From Scolanthus callimorphus (Eukaryota > Cnidaria > Anthozoa > Actiniaria > Edwardsiidae): a stretch of DNA of 64,000 nucleotides. The notes under the pieces were generated by a model that worked only from the letters and a program-made list of their open reading frames with translations, was not told the origin of the DNA and searched no databases. The stretch lies in contig CM066919.1 in assembly GCA_033964015.1 (NCBI GenBank), positions 30,595,459-30,659,458 of the forward strand. Reading direction: 5' to 3'. The translations under genes were made by a program, and so were the position numbers. Below, one piece after another: positions 58,801-63,791 of the stretch. The stretch's first letter is position 1. Each line of letters begins with the position of its first letter.

Positions 58801-59817
58801 AGGCCCGCGTAGCGCCGCGAGCTTCTTGTTAGGAGGTAAAACGAGTGGAGTCATATAGCTCTCACAAGCAAAATTCACCTGGGCGGTCTGTGGTTTAGCG
58901 GCTTTCTCAGGCTTGGTCAGTTTAGCCGGGCTGGCTTGTCTTGTTTGGCTGGTGCAGCCTTTTCTTCCTTCACTGACTTGACCTTGTCTGCCTTGGTAGG
59001 TCCAGGCTTGGCTTTAACCGGGCTGGTTATCTTCATTGTTTGCTGCCGCCTTCGCTGGGGCAGGTTTTGTTTGCGGCTTAACGGCCTTTGTCGCAACAAC
59101 TGTTTTCTTCGAAGATTTCTTCTCCTTCTTGGGAGCGTCTTTTTCTTTTTCGGCTGCTCTTTGTGCTTTTTAGGATCGGCCGCCGCCTTTTTAGGCTTCT
59201 TGTTAACCTTCTTGACTTTGGGCGCAGGCTTGTCCTCAGAGACAGAAACCTGTTGGGTTGCCTGCGGTGTGTACTGAGGAGCGCTCACTTGGGAAACCGG
59301 GGCATAGCCTTGCTGTGTAGACGCGGCATAGCCTTGCTGTGTGGACGCAGCATAGCCACCATAACCTTGATTATCGTAACCTTGATAACCGTTGCCTTGG
59401 TTACTGTAGCCTTGACTACCGTAGCCTTGGTTACTGACCTGTTGAGGTTGGACGTCCTGCTGGTACCCCGTGTTGTAGATTGGGTTGGCAGCAGCGTATG
59501 GCGACACAGACATGGGACTGAAGGCTGCGGGAAAAAAATGGAGCGAGCATTGGTACCCTGTGTGGTTAGTTCCCTAGAGGGAGGGAGCGAGTTTTAACCT
59601 CACCTACGCCTTGACGCTTCTCGGGCGTGGAGTCATTGCTGGCACTCGCAGGGGCCGTTGCTCCGCTCCCTCCATCATCGGAGTCTGGCTCGGAATCTTC
59701 AACATCTCTCTTCTGTCTGGGATTGAAGTCGTCCTCAAACAAAGATCCTTGCTGAGCTAATGCTGTGCTTATTATTAGCAACAACAAGATGCTACGCAGT
59801 GATAAAGGACACTCCAT
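22481..59817 (-). CDS. Giant secreted VWA / LamG / Arg-rich rod protein, 26 coding exons
   Basis: Seen: coding exons at 59604-59817, 58879-59524, 58596-58697, 58271-58424, 56246-56263, 54417-54965, 53460-53525, 52678-52710, 51168-51459, 49173-49789, 48728-48747, 47917-47943, 46502-47137, 45533-45562, 43136-43312, 41170-41623, 39049-39078, 37343-37990, 36405-36467, 35101-35779, 30052-33488, 29354-29389, 25358-25558, 24965-25160, 23613-23896 and 22481-22518, all with AG/GT borders and matching phases, mostly 1-1. With 16 single bases restored in homopolymers the exons sum to 9,663 nt, divisible by three (3,220 aa). The signal peptide and secreted-type modules imply an extracellular product. Blocks alternate strongly in charge: acidic ends, very basic middle. 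Phase-1 symmetric exons are the classic signature of domain shuffling in metazoan extracellular proteins. Function is unknown; matrix, adhesive or capsule roles are inference. The smallest exons are the least certain. Confidence 0.75.
23613..23896 (-). CDS. Giant gene exon 25: LamG-like domain 5, part 3
   Basis: 284 nt, phase 2 in (TTGACAG) and 1 out (GCAG|GTTAGA). Encodes [33 protein letters not shown] and [14 protein letters not shown], the back half of a typical LamG/concanavalin fold ending with DDISDIADA. This domain is less basic than the other four and closest to canonical. Confidence 0.8.
24172..24393. mobile_element. Foldback MITE, family 6
   Basis: CCCGTTCACACGAGACCG / CGGTCTCGTGTGAACGGGG. 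A truncated relative at 48051-48160. Confidence 0.7.
24965..25160 (-). CDS. Giant gene exon 24: LamG-like domain 5, part 2
   Basis: 196 nt, phase 1 in and 2 out (GACAA|GTAAGT). Begins [21 protein letters not shown], the usual C-x-P-x-x-C-x-x-G-x-T pattern of this LamG-like subtype, followed by YIMSTGG and [14 protein letters not shown] strands. Confidence 0.8.
25358..25558 (-). CDS. Giant gene exon 23: LamG-like domain 5, part 1
   Basis: 201 nt, phase 1-1, after CTCCATAG and ending AAAG|GTAAAC. Encodes the domain opening: a FFWQFE strand, a helix-turn with [10 protein letters not shown], and [10 protein letters not shown], matching the start of concanavalin-like domains in cnidarian and other metazoan surface proteins. 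Confidence 0.75.
26095..27247. repeat. Long inverted repeat 1 (arms about 320 bp)
   Basis: ATGCGTGTAGTCTACTGCAATTC at 26095 is mirrored at 27220-27247; AT-rich arms (to about 26412 and from about 26930) contain TTTTCGTTTTACGTTTCG. It lies in the intron between exons 22 and 23 of the giant gene. Confidence 0.7.
27279..28617. repeat. Long inverted repeat 2 (arms about 290 bp)
   Basis: GGTCCGTGTAACGTTTCATA at 27279 mirrored at 28597-28617; arms are A/T strings such as GAATTTCAAATTTCGATTTG. Inner sequence also has a smaller inverted pair around GCAGAGGC..GCCTCTGC. Confidence 0.7.
28760..29150. mobile_element. Foldback element
   Basis: CAGAACCCAAAAATGGCAA and CTAAGGTCAGGTAAAGTCAG at the left are mirrored at the right; arms about 130 bp. 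Confidence 0.75.
29354..29389 (-). CDS. Giant gene exon 22: 36-nt linker
   Basis: 36 nt, phase 1-1, between TTGATTTAG and AAAG|GTAAGG, encoding [11 protein letters not shown]. It contains an RGD tripeptide, which in some extracellular proteins is an integrin-binding site. With a single copy in a basic linker this is only suggestive. Confidence 0.55.
29912..30040. repeat. Poly-G tandem repeat beside the exon 21 donor
   Basis: Three partial copies of a unit with GTAGAAAG(T/C)GACTATT and a long G-run lie directly next to the 3' end of exon 21. Confidence 0.6.
30052..33488 (-). CDS. Giant gene exon 21: 1,145-residue Arg/Lys-rich helical rod
   Basis: One 3.4-kb exon, phase 2 in (GCAG|T) and phase 1 out (ACAG|GTAACA), fully open. 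Nearly every second residue is Arg or Lys, interspersed with Ile, Leu, Val, Tyr and Gln at helix-like spacing. Pro is nearly absent and acidic residues are rare, concentrated in small patches ([12 protein letters not shown]). Arg is encoded by CGT, CGC, CGA, CGG, AGA and AGG alike, so this is protein-level composition and not a nucleotide repeat. It ends in [10 protein letters not shown]. Database searches may return trichohyalin-like or eIF3-like hits through composition alone. A polycationic rod should bind polyanions or the acidic blocks of the same protein (inference). Confidence 0.85.
33865..33985. repeat. Palindrome
   Basis: TATCGGCAGATACAAACGCG / mirrored; an almost perfect hairpin of about 120 bp in the intron between exons 20 and 21. 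Confidence 0.7.
34297..34386. repeat. Double palindrome
   Basis: ATACAGAATACTAATTGGTC occurs in alternating orientation four times. Confidence 0.7.
35101..35779 (-). CDS. Giant gene exon 20: Arg/Lys-rich rod, N-terminal part
   Basis: Enters in phase 1 after TTGTCAACAG and exits in phase 2 at AGAAG|GTAGAG. About 226 residues dominated by Arg with Lys, Tyr, Ile, Leu and Val, very few Asp/Glu and almost no Pro ([19 protein letters not shown] style). Open throughout without repair. Predicted to be a long cationic helix continuous with exon 21: the split Ser codon across the junction keeps the frame. Confidence 0.8.
36405..36467 (-). CDS. Giant gene exon 19: Pro-Arg linker
   Basis: 63 nt, phase 1-1, following a poly-T acceptor and ending CCAA|GTAGGT. 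Encodes about 21 residues of alternating Pro and Arg ([13 protein letters not shown]). Directly precedes the Arg-rich rod. Confidence 0.65.
36918..37315. mobile_element. Foldback MITE, family 5 copy b
   Basis: CAGATTTCAGATGACTTTCG mirrored by CGACGGTCATCTGAAATCCG. Ends about 30 bp from exon 18 of the giant gene. Confidence 0.65.
37343..37990 (-). CDS. Giant gene exon 18: LamG-like domain 4
   Basis: A 648-nt phase 1-1 exon without frame breaks. Opening [20 protein letters not shown], then [51 protein letters not shown] and [14 protein letters not shown], ending MRQCRKK at a AAC|GTAAGT donor. Complete domain with the usual Cys positions. Confidence 0.8.
38394..38996. repeat. 59-bp minisatellite, about ten units
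   Basis: Units carry GTCCTAGTGCCCTTGG.CGAGCA and GGAACGCGTCATAACGTCA. They lie in the intron between exons 17 and 18. Confidence 0.8.
39049..39078 (-). CDS. Giant gene exon 17: 30-nt Pro/Lys micro-exon
   Basis: 30 nt, phase 1-1, between TTTTCCAG and AGC|GTAAGT, encoding VTPQLPKRQ. Linker between LamG 3 and LamG 4. A 128-bp satellite lies in the intron on its 5' side and a 59-bp minisatellite in the intron on its 3' side. Confidence 0.6.
39480..40575. repeat. 128-bp satellite, about nine units with CRE and E-box palindromes
   Basis: Each unit has CCCAAGTTTGGTCACCTAGC, GATGACGTCATCGATGACGTCA and GTCACGTGACC. GTCACGTGAC recurs at 39561, 39688, 39816, 39944 and 40072, a period of 127-128. A short (ACGA)n tail ends it near 40590. 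Confidence 0.85.
40862..40985. mobile_element. Short foldback element
   Basis: CACTTAATGACTGC and AACAGCGAGTTTTGTTTTCC mirrored around TCGATGTTTCATCGA. A related half lies at 41085-41150. Confidence 0.7.
41170..41623 (-). CDS. Giant gene exon 16: LamG-like domain 3, second half
   Basis: Enters in phase 2 after CATTACAG. Encodes [10 protein letters not shown], a run of six arginines before KTYRLSRR, then [20 protein letters not shown] and [13 protein letters not shown] frame break near 41395-41401 is repaired by one extra C. The exon ends in phase 1 at TTA|GTAAGT. The central Arg cluster is unusual for LamG. Confidence 0.7.
41705..42805. mobile_element. Foldback element split by a retrotransposon fragment
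   Basis: Left arm AAACATCGATTTGTTTTTGAC..CCGCCAGTC and right arm (GATTGGCGGAACC..TTGATGTTTT) are inverse. The reverse-transcriptase fragment 41879-42577 sits between them, apparently a later insertion. Confidence 0.6.
41879..42577 (-). pseudogene. CR1/jockey-type non-LTR reverse transcriptase, C-terminal fragment
   Basis: About 230 residues with the post-catalytic thumb region of non-LTR reverse transcriptases: [45 protein letters not shown] and [11 protein letters not shown]. The catalytic YxDD region is absent, so it is a 5'-truncated remnant. Confidence 0.8.
43136..43312 (-). CDS. Giant gene exon 15: LamG-like domain 3, first half
   Basis: Encodes about 58 residues, ending with the LamG opening strands ([20 protein letters not shown]). 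It exits in phase 2 at CAG|GTAAGA, matching exon 16. The start needs one extra G near 43306-43310 to match phase 1 of exon 14. Unlike LamG 1, 2 and 4, this domain is split by an intron, and that intron (41624-43135) carries a foldback element and a reverse-transcriptase fragment. Confidence 0.7.
43440..45530. other. Intronic sequence between exons 14 and 15
   Basis: AT-rich with no exon found. A MITE-like inverted pair lies at about 44880-45035 (GTAGTCAATCAAACTCGTG / inverse), related to the arms at 41705 and 42700. Confidence 0.5.
45533..45562 (-). CDS. Giant gene exon 14: 30-nt Pro/Arg micro-exon
   Basis: 30 nt, phase 1-1, between TTAACTCAG and GTG|GTAAGT, encoding PRFAPTPRR. It links LamG 2 to LamG 3 and has the same composition as the other linkers. 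Confidence 0.6.
46502..47137 (-). CDS. Giant gene exon 13: LamG-like domain 2
   Basis: A 636-nt phase 1-1 exon with no frame breaks, encoding 211 residues. LamG landmarks: [13 protein letters not shown] near the start, [41 protein letters not shown] and [12 protein letters not shown] near the end. Two terminal cysteines bracket the last helix. The acceptor is TTGTCAACAG; the donor is AAA|GTGAGT. The whole domain on one symmetric exon fits exon duplication or shuffling. Confidence 0.8.
47917..47943 (-). CDS. Giant gene exon 12: 27-nt Pro-rich micro-exon
   Basis: A clear TTTTCAG acceptor and CAC|GTAAGT donor delimit 27 nt, phase 1-1, encoding LTWPVPEP. Same kind of linker as other small exons separating LamG domains in this gene. 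Confidence 0.6.
48189..48389 (-). pseudogene. Small non-LTR reverse transcriptase remnant
   Basis: [20 protein letters not shown] corresponds to the thumb region of CR1-like elements. Short and frame-broken; adjacent to a truncated family 6 MITE. Confidence 0.55.
48490..48645. repeat. Dispersed repeat, copy a
   Basis: Shares TTAGTTTCTCGTA, GCGCGCGATCCCCA and ATATGACGAAC.TCTCGACC with 56405-56560 in the same orientation. Confidence 0.65.
48728..48747 (-). CDS. Giant gene exon 11: micro-exon, 20 nt as given
   Basis: Short exon between ...TTTCTTCAG and CAG|GTAAGTG. As given it is 20 nt; one more A in its six-A run (48741-48746) makes 21 nt, phase 1-1, encoding KKSSNS. Inferred from splice sites and position between two LamG exons. 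Confidence 0.45.
49173..49789 (-). CDS. Giant gene exon 10: LamG-like domain 1
   Basis: A single-exon concanavalin-A/laminin-G-fold domain: an N-terminal [12 protein letters not shown] / SYIEIP strand pair, then [31 protein letters not shown] and IRMGATKRD, ending with a Cys-containing helix. It is unusually basic for LamG. About four missing bases are inferred: two near 49760-49780 at the start, one in the C/G run at 49655-49657, one near 49201-49206. With these the exon is phase 1-1 (621 nt). Ligand unknown. Confidence 0.7.
51168..51459 (-). CDS. Giant gene exon 9: Pro-Arg repeat region
   Basis: Encodes about 97 residues of (R/F)P repeats, including two near-identical units with [15 protein letters not shown]. 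Proline about every second residue predicts an extended polyproline-like, strongly cationic linker. The last third switches frame twice; one extra C in each of two C-runs (about 51217-51220 and 51197-51204) keeps the Pro-Arg pattern and gives the expected phase 1-1. Antisense frames give Trp- or His/Asp-rich strings that are only shadows. Confidence 0.7.
51527..51655. repeat. Palindromic element
   Basis: GTGCAATTTGGTCTGAAATC mirrored around 51590; a similar hairpin (CCAGAATAAACAATGTCGAG) at 51885-51975. Confidence 0.65.
52233..52450. mobile_element. Foldback MITE, family 1 copy b
   Basis: Same arms and length as 9117-9332. It lies in an intron of the giant gene. Confidence 0.75.
52678..52710 (-). 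CDS. Giant gene exon 8: Gly/Pro/Tyr micro-exon
   Basis: 33 nt, phase 1-1, encoding [10 protein letters not shown] between an ATTACAG acceptor and ATC|GTAAGT. The donor lies in a 23-nt tandem duplication (gttaatacttacgat occurs at 52643 and 52666 on the plus strand), so a second identical donor sits 23 nt further on. Tyr/Pro content matches the exon that follows. Confidence 0.55.
52765..52852. repeat. G-run of about 80 bases
   Basis: Near-pure poly-G with one TCCAA break, about 55 bp upstream of exon 8 in an intron. Its length as given is probably not exact. Confidence 0.7.
53214..53381. mobile_element. Foldback MITE, family 2 copy b
   Basis: Diverged copy of 12299-12431 with the shared core GAAGTGTTCGGATT. 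Confidence 0.6.
53460..53525 (-). CDS. Giant gene exon 7: Cys/Gly/Arg linker
   Basis: A 66-nt phase 1-1 exon following a ...TTGCTTTTCAG acceptor and ending CCAG|GTGAGA. It encodes about 22 residues with three cysteines ([11 protein letters not shown]). No domain recognised; it sits between the VWA domain and the Pro-Arg region and may form local disulphides. Confidence 0.6.
53911..54036. mobile_element. Foldback MITE, family 3 copy b
   Basis: Inverse-orientation copy of 14841-14971, sharing GCCTTTGCG and ACAATGGATCAATTTGA. Confidence 0.7.
54417..54965 (-). CDS. Giant gene exon 6: von Willebrand factor A domain
   Basis: The exon (phase 1-1 after three restored bases, 183 codons) is one VWA domain. 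It opens with the hydrophobic strand DLVIVLDGS, has a second core strand with VALVV, a later KAVLVVSGS strand, and ends with an [13 protein letters not shown] helix typical of VWA C-termini. The metal-site motif DxSxS reads DGSRF, so its second serine is missing and cation-dependent binding is doubtful. Frame breaks near 54650, 54525 and 54497 each need one extra base; all three moves are in the deletion direction. Confidence 0.7.
56153..56225. repeat. Dispersed repeat, copy b
   Basis: Inverse copy of 17860-17935 (GCCTGCTTGCAGGCGGTACT). It ends about 20 bp from the predicted micro-exon 56246-56263, so that exon may be repeat-adjacent. Confidence 0.5.
56246..56263 (-). CDS. Giant gene exon 5: 18-nt Pro-Arg micro-exon
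   Basis: Between a CTTTTCAG-type acceptor and GG|GTGAGT, 18 nt in phase 1-1 encode LPRPNK. Support is its consistent phase and its resemblance to the other Pro/Arg linker exons of this gene. At 18 nt it could be fortuitous; the gene still reads in phase without it. Confidence 0.4.
56405..56560. repeat. Dispersed repeat, copy b
   Basis: Direct-orientation copy of 48490-48645. Confidence 0.65.
56953..57207. mobile_element. Foldback MITE, family 5 copy c
   Basis: TAGAGCGGATTTCACATGACTG and its inverse at the right end. Confidence 0.7.
57525..57912. mobile_element. Foldback element
   Basis: ATAGACCTTTTTCCAAAATGG mirrored at 57880-57910; a perfect inner hairpin GTATGACTGGGGGTATG at 57695-57727. 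Confidence 0.7.
58271..58424 (-). CDS. Giant gene exon 4: acidic block ending in a CxxC
   Basis: Starts in phase 0 after ...TTCATCAG and ends in phase 1 at a strong C|GTGAGT donor. It encodes 51 residues rich in Glu, Asp and Ser (EESDADD, SEDDG), then a basic turn (PRTKR) and CVPC. The PRTKR could be a furin-type cleavage site between the acidic pro-region and the VWA domain (inference). Confidence 0.7.
58596..58697 (-). CDS. Giant gene exon 3: Val/Lys/Asp linker
   Basis: A 102-nt exon with phase 0 at both ends, flanked by a pyrimidine-rich ...GTTACAG acceptor and an AAG|GTAAAA donor. It encodes 34 residues of mixed charge ending SSPKDDK. No known domain. It continues the charged region of exon 2 into the acidic exon 4. 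Confidence 0.65.
58879..59524 (-). CDS. Giant gene exon 2: Tyr/Gly/Gln repeats then Lys/Ala/Pro-rich block
   Basis: The first third holds degenerate NQGYG / STQQGYA repeats, low-complexity Tyr-Gly-Gln sequence reminiscent of self-associating or adhesive proteins. The remainder is Lys/Ala/Pro-rich ([21 protein letters not shown] types). As given, the frame breaks: the continuous reading frame switches to an Arg-rich string near 59145, while the K/A/P composition continues one base earlier. Four single-base additions (A-run near 59139-59150; G/C runs near 59016-59023, 59006-59015 and 58925-58932) restore one composition throughout and end the exon in phase 0 at CAG|GTGAAT, as the next exon requires. 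Confidence 0.65.
59604..59817 (-). CDS. Giant gene exon 1: signal peptide and acidic pro-segment
   Basis: The ATG at 59817-59815 opens a typical signal peptide: a short polar start, then a leucine/isoleucine core ending near STALAQQ. A KR-type dibasic site (QKRD) follows about 35 residues in, then an Asp/Glu/Ser-rich stretch and a second EKRQ site. The exon ends in phase 1 at AG|GTGAGG. A strong splice acceptor lies six bases before the ATG, so the 5' leader continues on an upstream exon not identified here. The dibasic sites suggest furin-like processing of an acidic propeptide (inference). Confidence 0.8.
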
Positions 59818-59829
59818 GTTTATCTGTGG

Positions 59830-61508
59830 ATGAAGGGAAATGCACAGTTACTTCCTTGAAACAAAGCACTAAAAGAATATTTAGCTACTAGCTGATGCCC
59901 GTGAAAAATTCACGGAAATTTTAGCCTGCTAGCCGGCTCTCCGGCGGTTTTTTTTTGCGGGAAATTTGATTTTTTGACGCGCGGGATGATTCTTTCAAAC
60001 TTTATAAAGATGATTTACAAACCTCCCCTAACAGAGCCTCCTCGCTCCATGCTGAAATAAATCTGAAGTGAGCCCAAAAAATTTTTACGCACTGTTACGT
60101 CCCTGATTTTGGTGCGCAAATCACGCGTCTCTCTTATCAAATCGGTCAAAGAGCCCGCTAAAATTGAAAACGCAAGTCTGTTACATAAAAACCTTTAGAA
60201 TTTGGATTTTTTTTGTAAAGGTCAATCTTTTCCAACAAAAACACGCTCACTGGTGTGATTTCCTCCTTTTCGTCAGGTTTGTGAACTTCGTTTCGCGATA
60301 CGGCGTCACTGTGAATTTCTTTCATTTCATCTAAGCGCGCGCTTAGCGAACCAAAGGCAGTACGTTTGTTCAAACTTGAATGACAATTTTTCTCAGCTCA
60401 AAGCTTTCAAATTAGAATTAGCCCTGTACATGCCTTTAAGTAATCTGTAACAGAACCATTCAGGTCTGGATGTCTATGGCACTTTCGGCTTTGTGAAAAG
60501 AGTTCTGTTTTAGTTTCTGTGGGAGAATTCAACATGGCGCCTTTGCGAACTTGATCTCCTCGCTTAGAAAAACGCTTGAATGAGAACTTGAAATAAAAAA
60601 CAAATTCGCCACATCCTCTCCAGCAACGTCTGGAAATGGGTGTGGTTTTGGGGGTTTCTAACTCAGACGTTTTTCGCGTAAATATATATAAGTGTATTAT
60701 ATATAAGTGGGCTGTTTCATTTATATTTTGTTACCCCTTATCGAGTAACCTGGCGTCTTTCTTTTCGACCCTGGAATTTCAACAGGGCCTTTCTTTTAAT
60801 CCTTGGAGCTTCTTCAAAGAAGTTTGAAATTTCCGCAGGGGTCGTACAGGAGCCCGGTCCAATATGAGAGAGATTATATTGACTTCTTTTACTACCGCGA
60901 ACACAACCCTAAAGACGTGATTAGAATGGAAAAAGATGGGTCAATATGACGGATTTTGTTGCGGATTTTTAGGGTGTTACCCGGGTGAGCATCAGAGGTC
61001 CTAATTACCCGAATATAACAGCCACATCTGAAAAACTGCGTAAGATAAGCGACGCCTTATCGTATCATTCTATTATGGCAGTTCCCACAGGTTAAAGGGG
61101 CACTCGCACGCTTAATATTCGTCCACCGTGGACTTAAAATAGGTAAAATTGTATCCGTGAAAACTCATGTACATTTGCCCGTAGTAATCAAAATAATCCT
61201 CCAGATTAATAGAAAAACCTTTCAAGTGTTAGACAAATGCAATTCTAGGTTGTTTTGACCTGTTATCAAGAGGATGGAATTGGATTGCGATTTGAACTAT
61301 TTTCTTGTCAGAGAAGTGGCCAGCGAGCGTGCGAGAGCCCCTTTAACTGTTCAACCGAAGATTCCCAAGTTTAATAAAAATGCTTATGAAATCTCACATT
61401 CGAGTGGAGTTTCTCACTTCACTTCACTTCACTGGACATTTTTCCTTAAAATACTTATGTTAAAAAAGTGGGAATGAGGAGAGAGTGTACGCGAAAAAAA
61501 AAAAGATT
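59830..61508. other. Upstream of the giant gene, no gene seen
   Basis: Must hold the promoter and at least one non-coding leader exon of the giant gene. No TATA box or CpG-dense block stands out. Short open frames here lack splice or domain support. Confidence 0.5.
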
Positions 61509-63791
61509 TATAGTGCAGGAATATCGTGCAGAAAAAGCACGTAATTGTTCATTTTGATGGAAAAAGCATGAAACTTGGCAGGATGATAGAGCTTCCCATG
61601 CTGAGCAATTCTGGATGTAGACCCACCCTCAATAACGTATACTTCCAGTTTTATAGCAGTGGAATTAATTATCCTTTAAACTAGTAAAACGACATGTAGC
61701 CTTTTATGTTCACGCATGAAATTTTGTATCGTGATAGAGTATTGACGACGTTACAATTCTACAATAAGTGACACCCCCCTGATCATGTATTTCCAGTGTA
61801 CCAAGTGGAATTCATTATTGCATAAAATCAGTAACAGAGGGCGTTGCCTTCAGGATACACGCATGGAAATTCATGTGACAACCGACCATAGTGCTTTCGT
61901 CTAATTCGCATGTAGGCCACGCCCTAAGTCATGTACTTCCAGTTTTATCGAAGTAGAATTCATTGATTTATTAAGGGTATTAGGCTTTTGAAGGTCAAGA
62001 GTAAAATTCTGTATTTGATAGTGTATCGCATGGTATAATTCATAATCATGCAACTCCCCCTCATCATATACTTCCAGTGTCAAGGATGGAATAAAGCTCA
62101 GCAGTGATTTCAGTCAAAGGTCATAACCTTTCACAGATACATACGTAATAATTCCTGCGACAAACCGACGTCGACTATGGTACTTCTTCGGTCAACCACA
62201 TGGAGGACCACGCCCGAAACATGAACTTACAGTTATTCAATTATTTAGTAATATTCATGTTTTTATGGCGTTAGTAGGATGGGGGCATCAAAGTGTTTTA
62301 AAATGACTGAGAGTTTAGGAATTTCTTTAATCTCTCACCATACCTTAAGCAAGCCGTGGAATTCTAAATCCAGGGAGAAAAAAAATATCCAGTGCTTGCA
62401 ATCAATCGTGTTGGGGGTGTTTTCAAGTTGATTCAGTGGAACTTTCCATGAACAACATGTCAAAAAGAGATTCGTGGTGATGTTTGGGGGGTCTCTACAT
62501 TGAGAAGGCTTCACTAAAGATGACTGTCTAGAGTAAGTTGGATATAAAGCGTCAATACTTCGCCTTCTTAGGGTCGCACATGTGTATCATACTCGTCACG
62601 CTCATTAAGTAAGCAAGGCTTCGAAGAAGGCGATATTTACTCCACTTTTGTTTGACGTCCCAGTTTCAGTTTTGATCTATTACACTTGATCTAGAAGCTC
62701 ATCGTCCTCGCTCTGAACCATACCCATTCGAAGTCTTAAATCGAGGAATATTCCTACTGATTTCTGGTCTAAACTACATTGAATTTAGGAACATTAAGGG
62801 GTATATTTGACCCCCCCCACCCGCCTAGAATTTCTAGTCCCTCCATAATCGAAAATGGCGGGAATGTGGACAGGAAGTACACATAGGTGTGCATTGAAAA
62901 GGAGACATGGCAGAAGTCAGATAAAATCCGAGGATATGGTATATTTTTTTTTAGAATATTTTAATTCTATCATAGATTATACTGACTCCTACAGGCAAGG
63001 ACGGTTATTCATCATGTTGTTACAAAAAAATATAGAAATGTGGCTGCTTCTTTAGGAAAAAAACTCTCATGAAACGCAATTGATTCCAATGTCACAAACC
63101 TGGAAGTTCCTGGGTTCAAGGGCGTGACCTTACAGGTGGATTTGACCACAGTCACTTGGTGGACATCGGCAGTCGCAGGAATTATTTTGTTACTGAAATC
63201 GTGTTATGATTTATTCCATCCTTGACACTGGAAGAATAGGACGAGGGGGAACTGCTTGATCATGAATTATAAAACATGCGATACACTATTAAAATACCGA
63301 ATTTTACTATTGATGTTCAAAAGCCTAATACCCTTTAAAAATTAATGAATTCCACTTCGATAAAACTGGAAGTACATGACTTAGGGCGGGGTCTACATGC
63401 GGATTAGGCCAAAGCACTATGGTCGGTTTGTCACATGAATTTCCATGCGTGTATCCTGAAGGCAACGCCCTCTGTTACTGATTTTATGCAATAATGAATT
63501 CCACTTGGTGCACTGGAAATACATGATCAGGGGGGTGTCATTTATTGTAGAATTGTAACATCGTCAATACTCTATCGCGATGCTAAATTTCATGTATGAA
63601 CATAAAAGGCAACATGTCGTTTTACAGTTTAAAGGATAATTAATTCCACTGCTATAAAACTGGAAGTATACGTTTTTTAGGGTGGGTCTACATCCAGAAT
63701 TGCTCAACATGGGAAGCTCTATCATCCTGCCAAGTTTCATGCTTTTTCCATCAAAATGAACAATTTTTCACCAAATTCCTGCACTATTATG
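61509..63791. mobile_element. 2.3-kb long inverted repeat with internally repeated arms
   Basis: Arms of about 700 bp (61509-62230 and 63110-63791) are inverted copies with moderate divergence. Each arm repeats TACTTCCAGT(T/G).. followed by GTGGAATTCATT every 120-150 bp, four to five times. The middle of about 0.9 kb has no coding capacity. Confidence 0.75.

Noticed and set aside
24965..59817. Reading the giant gene as a pseudogene
   Set aside because: Frame breaks are all one-base deletions in runs, splice sites are intact in every exon, and the 3.4-kb rod exon and exons 13, 18, 20 and 23-25 are fully open.
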